A DNA stretch of 64,000 nucleotides, from NCBI GenBank assembly GCA_965248235.1, contig CBDFIU010000003.1, forward strand, positions 992,001-1,056,000, in the 5' to 3' direction. Shown piece after piece: positions 40,801 to 50,268 of this stretch (positions within the stretch are counted from its first letter, which is position 1; each line of letters opens with the position of its first letter). Below the pieces are notes generated by a model. It worked only from the letters and a program-made list of their open reading frames with translations. It was not told the DNA's origin and searched no databases. The stretch comes from UBA6623 sp965248235 (lineage in GTDB: Bacteria; Acidobacteriota; Terriglobia; Bryobacterales; UBA6623). The position numbers and the translations under genes were made by a program.

Positions 40801-43281
40801 TCAGCTTTCCTCGGGCCCAGTCCTGCCGAGATCAACCCCGTGCATCTTCAAAACCTCGCTGGGGATGCAGACGGCCCTCATCCGCATCTGGTTGAAGCGC
40901 ACCGGATACTCCGTCAGTGAGGCTCCCTCGACTTGACAAAGCAGCCGCCGCAAGTCGACCTTTTCGAACGCCGTGCGCCGCAGCTCCCTGAGCAGCGAAG
41001 GGTGCCTGGTGGCGATCAGCAGGTCATCGTCGTCGTCGAGCCGGAGGCCGTAACCCGCCGGGAGCTTCTCCTCATACCTCACTTGGTCGGTCAGCAGGTC
41101 GATCAGCGGCACCCTCTCCGCGCCGTGCGTCTGGACGCGGAGATTGAGGATTTCCCGCAGCGCGTAGCCGGCGTCATCTTGCGATCGCCCGACAAGCGTC
41201 TCGGTGACCGGCGGCAGCATGTCCGTCGCGCCGGACAGCCACCGCCAGCCGGCCGTGAGCGCTCCTCCGATCAGGCTGCCCCTTGTTCCGTGACCGCCGC
41301 GCATCAACTCGCGCGAGACCGAGGCGGACTCCTCGACGACCTCATGCCCCTCATGGATCAGGGCCGCGCGGATCCGTTCGCAGGCGCCGTTCGCCAGCGA
41401 GTCCTCGATCGCGCGTTCAACCTCCGGCCAGTTCTCGACACCCTTTAGCGACAGGTTCAGCATCTGGAAGCGGCTGGCGTCGGCCGCCCGCAGGTTCGCG
41501 ATCTTGGTCGAACTCATGCAGACCGAAAAGCGCGGGTGCAGCCTCTGCACGTTGCCGCCGACATCCGTGCGGATCCTTTCTCCGTCCCCGCCCGCGGCGA
41601 CCCGTATCAAGTCCATCAGCCCCTCGATCCACTGCCGGTCGGGTTCGGCCTCGTCAAGAATCAGCGGCAGCGAATCCGAGCGCATGCGCCGCGCCATCGC
41701 CGCCGGGGTGGCGTCCGCCACGCGCACGACCATGGGGCCCAGCAGCCTAGCCGCGACGCGCTTCAACAACCAGCTTTTGCCCGTCTCGGCCGCCGCCGCC
41801 AGCCAGATATGCGGCCTCCACTCCAAGGCGCCGCCGACGATGCTCGACACCAGCCAGCCCAGAAAGCGCCTGCCGTCCAACGGATGTTGCCAGCGGTAAC
41901 GCTCGACGGCCTCCGCGACCCGCTTGCGCTCGCCGTGGCCGGCGCGTTTTTCAGCGACCTCGATGCGCGGGCCGTTAACGTAGTGCCAGCCGTCCTGGAG
42001 GCTGTCGAGTTCCCCCTCCCTGCCGTCAACCAGCAGGCGGTCGCCCAGGTTCCATACGTAACGGTTGTTGTCGTTGCGGAAGAATCCCCGTCCGGCGACC
42101 CGCGAGAGGTCGATCTGGCCCTGGCGGTCGGCCGCGCGGATCAGCGCCGACCCGACCGAATGGCAGGACGAGGGCGTCAGCGACTCCTGGGTCAGCAAAT
42201 CGAGCCACCAGTTGTAGGCGGCCAGTGAGATCAGGGTCGAGGGTTGCGTGAGCGCTGAACGCGAATAGAGCATGATCTGATGCGTCGCGAGCCTCACGGC
42301 AACGCTGTCGCCGACGTTGCCGAGGATGCGGAAATAGTCGTTGTCGGCGGCGTTTGCGGGCGCAGGCGGATCATCCTTCTTTTTCTTCGGCTGCTTCGAG
42401 GCTGCCTTCTCCGGCTCGGGCGGTTTCCAGGGCGCGGCCAGCCGTTTGAGCCACTCCCCGGCGGCTTGCCCGCCGCCCTCGGCGATCTCATCGGCGATGT
42501 CACGGTGATCCTCTCCCTCGGGCAGGGCGATCCTGATATCCGTGCACTCCAGGCCCTTGAGGTGCCGGGCCAGGTCGAGCATGCATTTCCGCCCCTCGCT
42601 GTCGGCGTCTGAGACCAGCAGCACGCGCCGGCCTTCGAGGGGCGACCAGTCGGTGTACTTCCACGCCTTCGCGCCGCCGTGCCAGGTAGTCACCACCGCC
42701 TTGGGGAAGGCGGAAGCGACCGCGTCGGCGCACTTTTCTCCTTCGACGACCATCACCTGCTTCCCGGAAGACGCCTTGTTCATCTCCCCCAGCCGGTAGA
42801 GCGGACGTCCTTCTCTGATCGCCAGATTCATCGTCCAGCCGTCGCTGCCCCCGCGCTTGGCCGGCGTGTATGGCTTGCACTTGGCTTGGGCTCCCTTCGG
42901 GAAGCGGCAGACGACGAAGGCGAGCGACCCGTCCCCCAGCAAGTAGCGATGCCGCGTGATCGCGTTTTCGGGCAGGCCGGAGATCCAGTACGGCCGGCTG
43001 GGCTGTGACTCCTTCTTCCGCGGCTTGGGTTGCGTCGAGTGCATCTCGCCCTTGACCTCCCGCAAGGCTTCCTTGCGGCTCAAGCCCCGCTTGTCCATGA
43101 GATAGGTCACGGCGTCTCCCTCTGCTCCGCAGCCGTGGCAGTTGTAAACCTCCTTCTCGACGTTGACGCTCATCGAGGGTTTCCGGTCGTCGTGAAAAGG
43201 ACATTTGGCGGCGATCTCCGGTCCCTTGCCGCGCAGCTCTATGCCGTCCTCCCGCAGCAGGTCAACTAGTCTTGTGGGCAT
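40801..43281 (-). CDS. Phage primase-helicase (CHC2, TOPRIM, AAA-type ATPase)
   Basis: 826 residues. N-terminal CHC2 zinc finger (CPFHDDRKPSM, CHGCGAEGD; residues about 27-58) recognises DNA for priming. A TOPRIM fold follows (VMVVEGEKCADAV near 175; LVSDADSEGRK near 222). After a Pro/Lys linker comes an ATPase domain with Walker A AAAAETGKSWLLK near 500 and LPLILDEAEPD as Walker B. This order matches phage and plasmid replication primase-helicases that both prime and unwind. Flanking genes leave 1 bp or overlap. Intact. Confidence 0.88.
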   Translation of the reverse strand: MPTRLVDLLREDGIELRGKGPEIAAKCPFHDDRKPSMSVNVEKEVYNCHGCGAEGDAVTYLMDKRGLSRKEALREVKGEMHSTQPKPRKKESQPSRPYWISGLPENAITRHRYLLGDGSLAFVVCRFPKGAQAKCKPYTPAKRGGSDGWTMNLAIREGRPLYRLGEMNKASSGKQVMVVEGEKCADAVASAFPKAVVTTWHGGAKAWKYTDWSPLEGRRVLLVSDADSEGRKCMLDLARHLKGLECTDIRIALPEGEDHRDIADEIAEGGGQAAGEWLKRLAAPWKPPEPEKAASKQPKKKKDDPPAPANAADNDYFRILGNVGDSVAVRLATHQIMLYSRSALTQPSTLISLAAYNWWLDLLTQESLTPSSCHSVGSALIRAADRQGQIDLSRVAGRGFFRNDNNRYVWNLGDRLLVDGREGELDSLQDGWHYVNGPRIEVAEKRAGHGERKRVAEAVERYRWQHPLDGRRFLGWLVSSIVGGALEWRPHIWLAAAAETGKSWLLKRVAARLLGPMVVRVADATPAAMARRMRSDSLPLILDEAEPDRQWIEGLMDLIRVAAGGDGERIRTDVGGNVQRLHPRFSVCMSSTKIANLRAADASRFQMLNLSLKGVENWPEVERAIEDSLANGACERIRAALIHEGHEVVEESASVSRELMRGGHGTRGSLIGGALTAGWRWLSGATDMLPPVTETLVGRSQDDAGYALREILNLRVQTHGAERVPLIDLLTDQVRYEEKLPAGYGLRLDDDDDLLIATRHPSLLRELRRTAFEKVDLRRLLCQVEGASLTEYPVRFNQMRMRAVCIPSEVLKMHGVDLGRTGPEES

Positions 43282-44674
43282 CGATCGGCACCTTCAGCAC
43301 TTCCGCCATGAGCCGCGCCCAGCCCGGCTTGTACCCGAAGTCCTTGCCGATCTTGACCAGCCCTTCGTATCCCTCCCGCCGGCGCATGACAGCGGCGAGG
43401 CGTGACTTCATCTGGCGCCGGGAGATCTTTGGGGTGCGTTCGGACGGCGCCGCCTCGCTCAGCTCCGTCTCGACCTCCAGGGGCTTTGGCAGCACGTGTT
43501 CGGTGCCGCAAGATGGGCAGGCCAAAAGACGCGAGGAGTAGACCTCGGCGCAGGCCGAGCAGCAGCGCTGACGCAACGCAGGCGGGCGCTTGTCGACGGC
43601 TGCACCCTGCCTAGTTCCCTCGAGGTCCCAGCTGCGCTCTTCGTCCGGCAGGCCGAGATCCCAGGAATTACCGGCCAGATCGAGCAGCAGGGCGGTCTTG
43701 CCCTCGCCGGGCCGCATGGCGCGCCCCGCCTGCTGCAAATACATCGTGACGCTCTTGGTCGGGCGGCCCATCATGATGACTTCGCATTCGGGGACGTCGG
43801 TTCCCTCCGAGATCAGGTCCACGTTCGAGACCACCTGGATCAGGCCCTCGCCGAACTCCTTGAGCACCAGGTCACGGCGCCTGACGTCCGTCTCGGCGTC
43901 GATGTGCTCGGCGCGGAAACCCTCTTTGCTCAAACTCTCGACGATGGCCTTGCTATGGCGCCGGTTCACGGCAAAGAAGATGGCCCTCTTGCCGGCCCCG
44001 TAGCGGCGGTAGGCGGCAGCTCCGGCCGCGATCACCTGATCGGTTAACCGCTCGTCGAGGTCCTTCTTGTTCCAATCGCCCGCCATCGTGCGGACACCGG
44101 CGGTCGAAAGTCCCTGTTCGGGACGCAGAACACGCATCGGCGCCAAATCACCCTGCTCGACAAGCTCCCCGATCGACGGCCCCTGTACCAAGGTGTCGAA
44201 GTGATCGCCCAGCGGCTTGCCGTCGAGCCGTCCCGGTGTCGCCGTCAACCCCAACACCTTGGTGTCTGGGAAGCGGCCCAGCACGTTCTCCCAGGTCTTA
44301 GCCTTGACATGGTGCGCCTCGTCGACGATCACGAGGTCGGGCTTCAGCCAGCCGGTCTCGCGGCGGTTGATGGACTGCACCGAGGCGATCTGGAAACGCG
44401 CCCAGCGCGTCTCGGCGCGGCCCGCGGCGATGATGCCGTACTGATCGCCCAAGCCCGCCTGGGTGAGGGTCTTCGAAAACTGGCGCACCAGTTCCCGGCG
44501 ATGGACCAGCACCAGCGCCCGCTTGCCGCGGTCGGCCAGCAGGGAGGCGATGTAGCCGGCCACGATCGTCTTGCCCGCGCCGGTGGGCAGCTGGTAGACC
44601 ACGGCACGGACCCGCCGCAGCACCAGCCGCAGCTTCTCGACGTCCGCCAGCTGATAGTCACGCGGGGTGAGCAT
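43262..44674 (-). CDS. SF2 DEAD/DEAH-box helicase
   Basis: 470 residues from ATG 44674. Q-like and motif I QLPTGAGKTIVAG, motif II VIVDEAHHVKAKT, motif III LTATPGRLDG, and motifs V/VI VSNVDLISEGTDVP and QQAGRAMRPGEGK. The C-terminal extension has a zinc-ribbon pair (CSAC, CPSC). It resembles the phage-encoded UvsW/RecG-like or RadD-type ATP-dependent helicases that act in replication restart or recombination. It overlaps its neighbours on both sides by 17-20 bp. Confidence 0.88.
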   Translation of the reverse strand: MLTPRDYQLADVEKLRLVLRRVRAVVYQLPTGAGKTIVAGYIASLLADRGKRALVLVHRRELVRQFSKTLTQAGLGDQYGIIAAGRAETRWARFQIASVQSINRRETGWLKPDLVIVDEAHHVKAKTWENVLGRFPDTKVLGLTATPGRLDGKPLGDHFDTLVQGPSIGELVEQGDLAPMRVLRPEQGLSTAGVRTMAGDWNKKDLDERLTDQVIAAGAAAYRRYGAGKRAIFFAVNRRHSKAIVESLSKEGFRAEHIDAETDVRRRDLVLKEFGEGLIQVVSNVDLISEGTDVPECEVIMMGRPTKSVTMYLQQAGRAMRPGEGKTALLLDLAGNSWDLGLPDEERSWDLEGTRQGAAVDKRPPALRQRCCSACAEVYSSRLLACPSCGTEHVLPKPLEVETELSEAAPSERTPKISRRQMKSRLAAVMRRREGYEGLVKIGKDFGYKPGWARLMAEVLKVPIDAHKTS

Positions 44675-46427
44675 CGGATATCCTGCCTTCCTGGACCGTG
44701 ACCGTGGCCCAATGCTCGGGAAACATCTCGCGGCATCCGGTAGCGCAGACCACGAGGGACAGACCGCTATCTGCGGCAAGCGAATCGCACAACACCCCCA
44801 GCTCCATCAACCCCAAGGCGTCGAGGACATCGGCTCCGTCCAGGACGGCGTAGTTGTTGTCTAGGGCCAGCGCGAGGGCGATCTGAAGCGCCGTCTGCGC
44901 CCGCCACTGCTCCGAGGTCGAGCACAACGCCACGGGCCGCTCCCCGGCACTGACGGCGTAGGAGGGATCGAGCTTGACGAGGGGCCAGTTGGTCAGCTCA
45001 TGCACCCGCCCGAGGCCCTTCGCCAATCGCTCCAAGCCGGCTTTCATGGCGCGGCCCCGGATGCCACGCGGCCCGAGCAGCTCCGCGATCAGCGCATAGT
45101 AGGAGACTGAGCGGTGGGCTTCGGTGGCCTCGGAACGCTTGCGAATCAGCTCCAGCGCCTCCCTCCGCGACTCGAGCTCCTGCTCGGCCAGCGCGATTCG
45201 TTCTTCCGACTCGTCCGCCTTGAGAGGGCTGTCCGCGCCGATGGCCCGCACTCCCGCCGCCCGCAGATCAGCGTCGGCATCGGCCTTGACGTTCTCCGCC
45301 CGCTCGCGCTGCTCAAGAATCGGCCTGCCCTTCCGCTTCGCCGCCGCCAGCTTCTGACGCAGAAAATCGAGACTGTCCCCAAGTTCCTCTCCCCGCTTCT
45401 CCCAGTCCTTGATGCGCTCGGCGAAGGCCGCCTCGTCCTCCGCCGCGTAGAGGGCCCGGTCCCGCACGACAATCTTTCCGCCACAGAGCGGACAGGGCCT
45501 GCCGTCGCTCGGCCGGGGCTTCGAGCGCTGGTGCTCCTCGTACTTGTTCTTCGTCTCGAAACCATCCGCCCTAATCCCGGCGATCTCCCCCTCGACAGCC
45601 GCCGCCGTCTTTCCGGCCTCCTCGAGCCGCCGGGCCGCCTCGTCCTTTCTTTCACGAAGTTCGGGAATCTTTTCGGCGGCGTCTTTCGCCTGTTGCGCTT
45701 CGGCCGCCGAGACCGCTCCCGATACATGGAGCGCCTGAAGGGCATCCCGCGCGTCTCCGAGCGCGGCTTCGGCCTCGAGCGGCGTCACGCCGTCGTAGTC
45801 GGACCGCCAGCCCGGAGGCGTCCAGTTCGGGGCCTTCGACGTGCCGTATGGCTCGCCCGTGATCGAGGACCACTCCCTCTTGCTCTCCTTCGCCTTGGCC
45901 CGGTAGACCCCCTCGACCGACTCCCAGCCCTGCTCCCGCAAAATGTCGATGACATCCGACACCATGCGCTCGCCGGCGAGCGCGGAACGCAGTTCTTTCT
46001 TCAGCTCGTCCTCGATCTGCTCGGGCGGCGGCAGGAAGGCCGACTCCCAGATCTCCCCCCGCGCGCGGGCGCTGGCCCGGGAGATGAAATCCGTCAGCCC
46101 GACAGCCGCGGGATGAAGCGGCTCGGGAGCCTCGGCGAACACCCGCATGGCCTTTTCCGACAACACCCAACGGACGTACTCGGTGCCGCCGGGACCCGAC
46201 AGCAGAACCTCGCCATAGTCGGCCCCCTGGCGTAAGTAAGGTCTCGCGGTCGGGGCCAGACCCAGCGGATTAGCCTCGCGCGACAGCACCGCGCCGATGG
46301 CCGTGGCGAGCGATGTCTTGCCGGCGGAGTTAGGGCCGAGTACGCCCAGCGGCGCGGCCTTGGGCAGGGGGATCTCCGCCCGCTCCACCCCCAGCACGTT
46401 GCTGGCCGTGACGATCATCTCCGCCAT
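44658..46427 (-). CDS. SbcC/Rad50-like AAA ATPase
   Basis: 589 residues (ATG 46427; ATG 46442 also possible). N-terminal Walker A GPNSAGKTSLATAIG, a long coiled coil broken by a CPLCGG zinc-hook-like motif near the middle, and C-terminal ATPase half with the signature-like TSEQWRAQTALQIALAL and the acidic YAVLDGADVLD. This is the plan of SbcC/Rad50/SMC-type DNA-end processing ATPases, in the short phage form. No SbcD-type nuclease is next to it; the neighbouring exonuclease and RecT suggest a recombination module. Confidence 0.82.
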   Translation of the reverse strand: MAEMIVTASNVLGVERAEIPLPKAAPLGVLGPNSAGKTSLATAIGAVLSREANPLGLAPTARPYLRQGADYGEVLLSGPGGTEYVRWVLSEKAMRVFAEAPEPLHPAAVGLTDFISRASARARGEIWESAFLPPPEQIEDELKKELRSALAGERMVSDVIDILREQGWESVEGVYRAKAKESKREWSSITGEPYGTSKAPNWTPPGWRSDYDGVTPLEAEAALGDARDALQALHVSGAVSAAEAQQAKDAAEKIPELRERKDEAARRLEEAGKTAAAVEGEIAGIRADGFETKNKYEEHQRSKPRPSDGRPCPLCGGKIVVRDRALYAAEDEAAFAERIKDWEKRGEELGDSLDFLRQKLAAAKRKGRPILEQRERAENVKADADADLRAAGVRAIGADSPLKADESEERIALAEQELESRREALELIRKRSEATEAHRSVSYYALIAELLGPRGIRGRAMKAGLERLAKGLGRVHELTNWPLVKLDPSYAVSAGERPVALCSTSEQWRAQTALQIALALALDNNYAVLDGADVLDALGLMELGVLCDSLAADSGLSLVVCATGCREMFPEHWATVTVQEGRISDAHPA

Positions 46428-46431
46428 CGCG

Positions 46432-47274
46432 CTAGAACTCATCGCTTTCCCAGTTGCCCGTGCCGTCGGGTGCGGTGTCTTGTTCTTGCGATGCGGTGTC
46501 TTCGGCCTGTTCAGGCTCGGGATCGCTGTTTTGTTGCTGCCGGGCCTGATACTCGCCGCCGCCTTGCGATGCCATCTCCACGACGGGCGTGTCCGCTTCG
46601 CCTGATTCCGGCAGGAAGTCATCCATTGCCGTGCGGGCGAGACCCCGGATCGGCAAGCGCTTCAGCAGTGTCCGCAGCACCGACTTTTCGGCCATCTGCG
46701 CGTAGTGCGTCACCCAGGGGCCGCTGCCACCGGCCGGAGAAAGCTTCCTGCGCGCATCGATGTCAGCGCGGTAGAAGACCGTGAACTCCGGCTGCTCATT
46801 GCCCGGGATGTGAGTCACCGCGTAGGCCGCAATGATGTTTTCGTTCTCGCGCTTGCCATCCCTGTTCGGGACATGGCGCAGGAGCGGATGCAGCCCGTCC
46901 TCGTAGGTGAACTCGTCGGCGGCGTAGACGCACCTTGCCCGAATCACAATCCCCGGTATTCCCTCGCGGCACTTGTCGAGCATGCCGCCGATCATGATGT
47001 CGAGGCGCGCCCGCCGGGCCGTGTCTTTCCCAACGGGAATGATTACGGCGGAGTGGCCGTCAGGCATCAGGCCGCGCTCGGCGCAGGTCAGAAGCGCCTT
47101 GCGTAGCGATTTGGCATCGCGTTCGCCGATCCGGGGGTTCGTCATCATGGCGTTGAGCACTACCCGGGAGAAATAAGCGGGCGTGACGTCGATCCGCTTA
47201 AGGTGAGGCGCGGCGTCCAGTGCGGCGCTCTCGACTGTTTGTCTGCATACTTGATACTGTTCCTTGGTTGGCAT
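46432..47274 (-). CDS. recT: RecT-family single-strand annealing protein
   Basis: 280 residues. Conserved RecT blocks: NPRIGERDAKSLRKALLTCA, GLMPDGHSAVIIPV, RARLDIMIGGMLDKCR and the WVTHYAQMAEKSVLRTLLKR helix, followed by an acidic, Gln/Glu-rich disordered tail that could bind SSB or partners. It anneals complementary ssDNA made by the exonuclease encoded just upstream, allowing phage recombination. The ribosome site AAAGGAACCC precedes ATG 47274. Overlaps the exonuclease gene by 77 bp. Confidence 0.9.
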   Translation of the reverse strand: MPTKEQYQVCRQTVESAALDAAPHLKRIDVTPAYFSRVVLNAMMTNPRIGERDAKSLRKALLTCAERGLMPDGHSAVIIPVGKDTARRARLDIMIGGMLDKCREGIPGIVIRARCVYAADEFTYEDGLHPLLRHVPNRDGKRENENIIAAYAVTHIPGNEQPEFTVFYRADIDARRKLSPAGGSGPWVTHYAQMAEKSVLRTLLKRLPIRGLARTAMDDFLPESGEADTPVVEMASQGGGEYQARQQQNSDPEPEQAEDTASQEQDTAPDGTGNWESDEF

Positions 47275-47983
47275 AGGGTTCCTTTCGTGGAAGTATTCGT
47301 GAGGCGCAGTCCATCACCCGGCATTGGGAGCAGTGCAGGCCGGGATTGGGCAGCGGTTCGCCGCCGTCGTTGAAGAGTGCGATGACGCGGCGAACGACCG
47401 CCGCGGCGTCGGTTTTTGCCGGACCCGAGGGACGGAATTCGATCTGCGCGGCTTCGGGCCGGCCGACGCGCGGGCGCGGACAGGAGATCAGCCCGACCGA
47501 GGCGGGTCCTTCGTCCTCCGTGGCATCGAGCGCCGCGGCATAAGCTCCGAGCTGCAGCCAGGAATGATGAGAGGTATGGCCGGTCTTGACATCCAGCACG
47601 GCCTTGCCAAGTCCGGTATCGACCACGAGGTCGCACGTCCCCGCGATCACCGCGTCCTCGACCGGCGCGCGGACCGGCAACTCCCGCGCGAGCACCTTCC
47701 AGCCGATCGGATCGACCTTAGCCTCGATCGAGGTGACGAGCATGTTGACCTGCGCCCGGGCGTATATCTCGGTCGGCGTGCGGTCGTCGAAAAGGGCCGG
47801 CTCAGGGAGAGCGGGAAGATCCTTGCCCGCTAGCCGGGCATGCACCGCCGAGCCGATCCAGCCCGCGATATGCTCCCCGGCGAAGGGTTTCGATTCGGGG
47901 TGCAGGTGCTCCCACATCGCCCGCCGCTCGCAGCTCCGCCAGGAGGCCAGGCGCGAAGGGTGGATCTCAATGCACCCGTACAC
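47198..47983 (-). CDS. PD-(D/E)XK exonuclease, RecB/Cas4-like with Fe-S cysteines
   Basis: 261 residues. Nuclease motifs: WIGSAVHARL (motif helix), GTCDLVVDTGLGKAVLDVKTG with D and DxK active-site residues, and SWLQLGAYAAALD (Gln/Tyr motif). One Cys early (SWRSCERRAMWE) and three at the end (HCSQCRVMDC) have the spacing of the 4Fe-4S cluster of AddB/Cas4-type nucleases. It would resect dsDNA ends to feed RecT. First gene of the replication/recombination operon, directly after a repeat-rich control region. Confidence 0.85.
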   Translation of the reverse strand: MYGCIEIHPSRLASWRSCERRAMWEHLHPESKPFAGEHIAGWIGSAVHARLAGKDLPALPEPALFDDRTPTEIYARAQVNMLVTSIEAKVDPIGWKVLARELPVRAPVEDAVIAGTCDLVVDTGLGKAVLDVKTGHTSHHSWLQLGAYAAALDATEDEGPASVGLISCPRPRVGRPEAAQIEFRPSGPAKTDAAAVVRRVIALFNDGGEPLPNPGLHCSQCRVMDCASRILPRKEPYANQGTVSSMQTNSRERRTGRRASP

Positions 47984-48033
47984 GCCGGCCTCCCGCGAAA
48001 CTCAATGCAAAGAAAAATGGGGCGTGGGCGGAA

Positions 48034-48107
48034 TTGCCCAAATGTTTGCCCAAATGCTGAGTGTGAATGAGTGTGAATGGGCGTCGCTGAACACTGTATT
48101 CACAGTG
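48034..48107 (-). promoter_or_regulatory. Control region with two tandem repeats and a palindrome
   Basis: Upstream of the exonuclease start: TTGCCCAAATG twice with a T between (48034-48057), GAGTGTGAAT twice (48059-48078) and the 16-bp palindrome CACTGTATTCACAGTG (48092-48107). Such stacked repeats next to an early phage operon suggest operator sites. No repressor gene is visible in the window. Confidence 0.5.
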
Positions 48108-48115
48108 GTTAACAG

Positions 48116-48709
48116 CTATTGACGGGGTGCTTCTTCCTTGACCAAGAATTGCAATACGACAATCGCCCTGGCCGTGGAAAGCTGCCAGTTCGAGGGATAC
48201 TTCTTGGTGCGGATCGGCCGGTCGTCGGTGTGGCCCTCCAGCCGCACCGGACGCCGAGTGCGGGCCAGCGTGCGGCCGACCTTGCGCATGATCCGGCGGG
48301 CTTCGGCGCCCAACTCGGCTCGACCCGGCGCGAACAAAGCCGATTCGCTGAGGCTCAAGACCAAGCCGCGCGGTTCCACGGAAATCGTGACCTTGCCGCT
48401 TTCGAGTTCGGGGAGCAACTCGGCTTCGAATTGCGGTTCCAACTCGTCCAAGGCTTGCCGTAGGTTCCCCAGCGATTCCGCCGAGGAGTCCTGTTCAAGA
48501 CCCGCCGCCAGAGTGTAGCGCGGCGACTCGGGGTCCTCGATCCGATCCAGCAATGAGTGAAACGTGGCCGCGAACGATTGCATCTTCCGGGGGTCGATAG
48601 TCGAGGGAGAAAACAGGACCACGAAGAACGCAAACAGCAGCGTGATGAAATCGGCGTACGAGACGAGCCACCGATCGTGATTCTCCTCGCTGTGAACCCG
48701 TCTACGCAT
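48116..48709 (-). pseudogene. MotB/OmpA-like flagellar stator protein, C-terminally truncated
   Basis: 197 residues. One N-terminal TM helix with the plug-type start WLVSYADFITLLFAFFVVLF; the Asp in YAD is the proton-carrying residue of stator B subunits. The periplasmic OmpA-like peptidoglycan-binding domain reads FAPGRAELGAEARRI, EGHTDDRPI and NWQLSTARAIVVLQFLV and then ends abruptly (KEEAPRQ), about 40 residues short: the SAAGYGEFRP and RRVEI parts are lost. The cut coincides with the right prophage edge. No motA gene lies upstream. Confidence 0.75.
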
Positions 48710-48799
48710 GAGGCCGCTTAGTTCATATCGGCCCGAAGGACGCGGGTTTGACGTCTAGCGCGAATACGATTTGTAGACGATGCCGCCCGCTCGATCGAC

Positions 48800-50110
48800 C
48801 TACTCGACCTTCTTTCCAGCGAGGTACACGGCGTGGATGGCGCGGCTGTTTCTAATGTCGGCCAGCGGATCCTTATCGAGGACGATAAAATCCGCGGCCT
48901 TGCCCTTCGCCAGTGTTCCGAACTCCTTCGAGACCCCCAGCGCCCGGGCCGCGTTTTTCGAGAACGACTCAATCACTTGCATCGGCGTCAGCCCGGCCTC
49001 CACCATCATTTCCATTTCCCAGTGTTCGAAAAAGCCCGGGAATCGGGCGGGGGGGCCGGTGTCGGTGCCGAATCCGATGCGAACGCCGGCGTCGCAGAGC
49101 TTCTTCAAATTACGCTTCGCGATTTCGAAGCCCTTCTGATTGATCTCTCGTTCCGGGTCTTTCGCCTGCCTTGCCTTGAGTTTCGTGCGTACCTCTTGGA
49201 TGACCTCGGCTGTCGTGGATTTCGCGAAAAACGGATCGTCGAGCCAGGGCGGGGAGTCGGCGTAGACGTAGGTCGACTTCTCGCGGCTGAGCGTGGCGAC
49301 GGCGGTGACGTTGTTTTTCTTGAGCAAGGCGATCAGTTCGTCATCCACCTCGCCGTCGCGGATACTGTGCGCCATCACATCCAACCCGGCCCGCGCCAAG
49401 CCTTTCGCGTCTTCCATTTCATAAAGATGCGCAAAGGCTTTCAAGCCTCTCTTGTGCGCCTGTTCGATGATGGCCCCATAAACGGCGGGCGACAGCTTTT
49501 CGAAAGTGTCGTGGTGATCGTCCACCCACATCTTGACGACGTCCGCGCCCTTGTCGGCCAATTGCTTGACCCAATGACGCGCCTGCGCCGCGCTGGTGAC
49601 TTCCCGCGCGACGCCCTTGACGCCGGGTACATGCGTCGGATAGCCCGCGCGAGTGGTAAAACCCTGCAATGCCGTAAATACCCGTGCTCCGCTGAGGTGT
49701 CCTCGCCGCTGTTCGTCCCGGATGCGGACGATCAAATCGAGATCGGTCCCCATGCTCGTTGTCGTCGTAACCCCGTAACGCGCATAGGTCAGCAAGTTGG
49801 CATTGACGTTTTCCCGCGTGTAGTAATCGGCGCCCTGGAGCAGGCCCTTGGTCATGCCGACGTGACCGTGCAAGTTGATGATGCCGGGAATGATCGTTTT
49901 TCCGCTAAGGTCCAAGACCTCGGCCGAGCTTGGAAGCTTGGCTTTCCCGCCCGCGGCCAACAGCCGAATCTTACCTTGGGCGACGATCAAGGTGGCGTCG
50001 CGCATCGGCGGGTCCCCCGAGCCGTCAATCACGTCGGCATGTTCGAAAACCGTAATCTGAGCCGAGAGCGACAACGCCGTTGTCAGCACGGCAAGCATCA
50101 ATTTCCACAT
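48800..50110 (-). CDS. Secreted amidohydrolase
   Basis: 436 residues from ATG 50110, with signal peptide MWKLMLAVLTTALSLSAQ. Amidohydrolase superfamily metal site: H81 and H83 in NLHGHVG, the bridging Lys candidate in VVKMWVDDHHD, further His in FAHLYEME and VMAHSIRD, and Asp in GFGTDTG. The N-terminal (DGSGDPPMRDATLIVAQGKI) and C-terminal (GKAADFIVLDKDPL) beta-sandwich pieces are typical of imidazolonepropionase-like members. It could cleave cyclic amides or dipeptides in the periplasm; substrate unknown. Confidence 0.87.
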   Translation of the reverse strand: MWKLMLAVLTTALSLSAQITVFEHADVIDGSGDPPMRDATLIVAQGKIRLLAAGGKAKLPSSAEVLDLSGKTIIPGIINLHGHVGMTKGLLQGADYYTRENVNANLLTYARYGVTTTTSMGTDLDLIVRIRDEQRRGHLSGARVFTALQGFTTRAGYPTHVPGVKGVAREVTSAAQARHWVKQLADKGADVVKMWVDDHHDTFEKLSPAVYGAIIEQAHKRGLKAFAHLYEMEDAKGLARAGLDVMAHSIRDGEVDDELIALLKKNNVTAVATLSREKSTYVYADSPPWLDDPFFAKSTTAEVIQEVRTKLKARQAKDPEREINQKGFEIAKRNLKKLCDAGVRIGFGTDTGPPARFPGFFEHWEMEMMVEAGLTPMQVIESFSKNAARALGVSKEFGTLAKGKAADFIVLDKDPLADIRNSRAIHAVYLAGKKVE

Positions 50111-50268
50111 CGTTAGCCTCCTTCGGAACCGTTCCACCCGGCAACGGCGGATTGTAGCACAGCGTTCGTGTCCTCTCGCCGGTCCCATCCCGATACCGCG
50201 GGCGACATCAACGGGAAAGCCCGCCGGAAATTCGAAATTGAGGAAGCCGCTGTCCCAAAAGTCGGGGT

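Noticed and set aside
48710..48799. In-frame extension of the amidohydrolase past its stop (VDRAGGIVYKSYSR)
   Set aside because: Only 14 residues, no conserved continuation; an ordinary stop is more likely than read-through.
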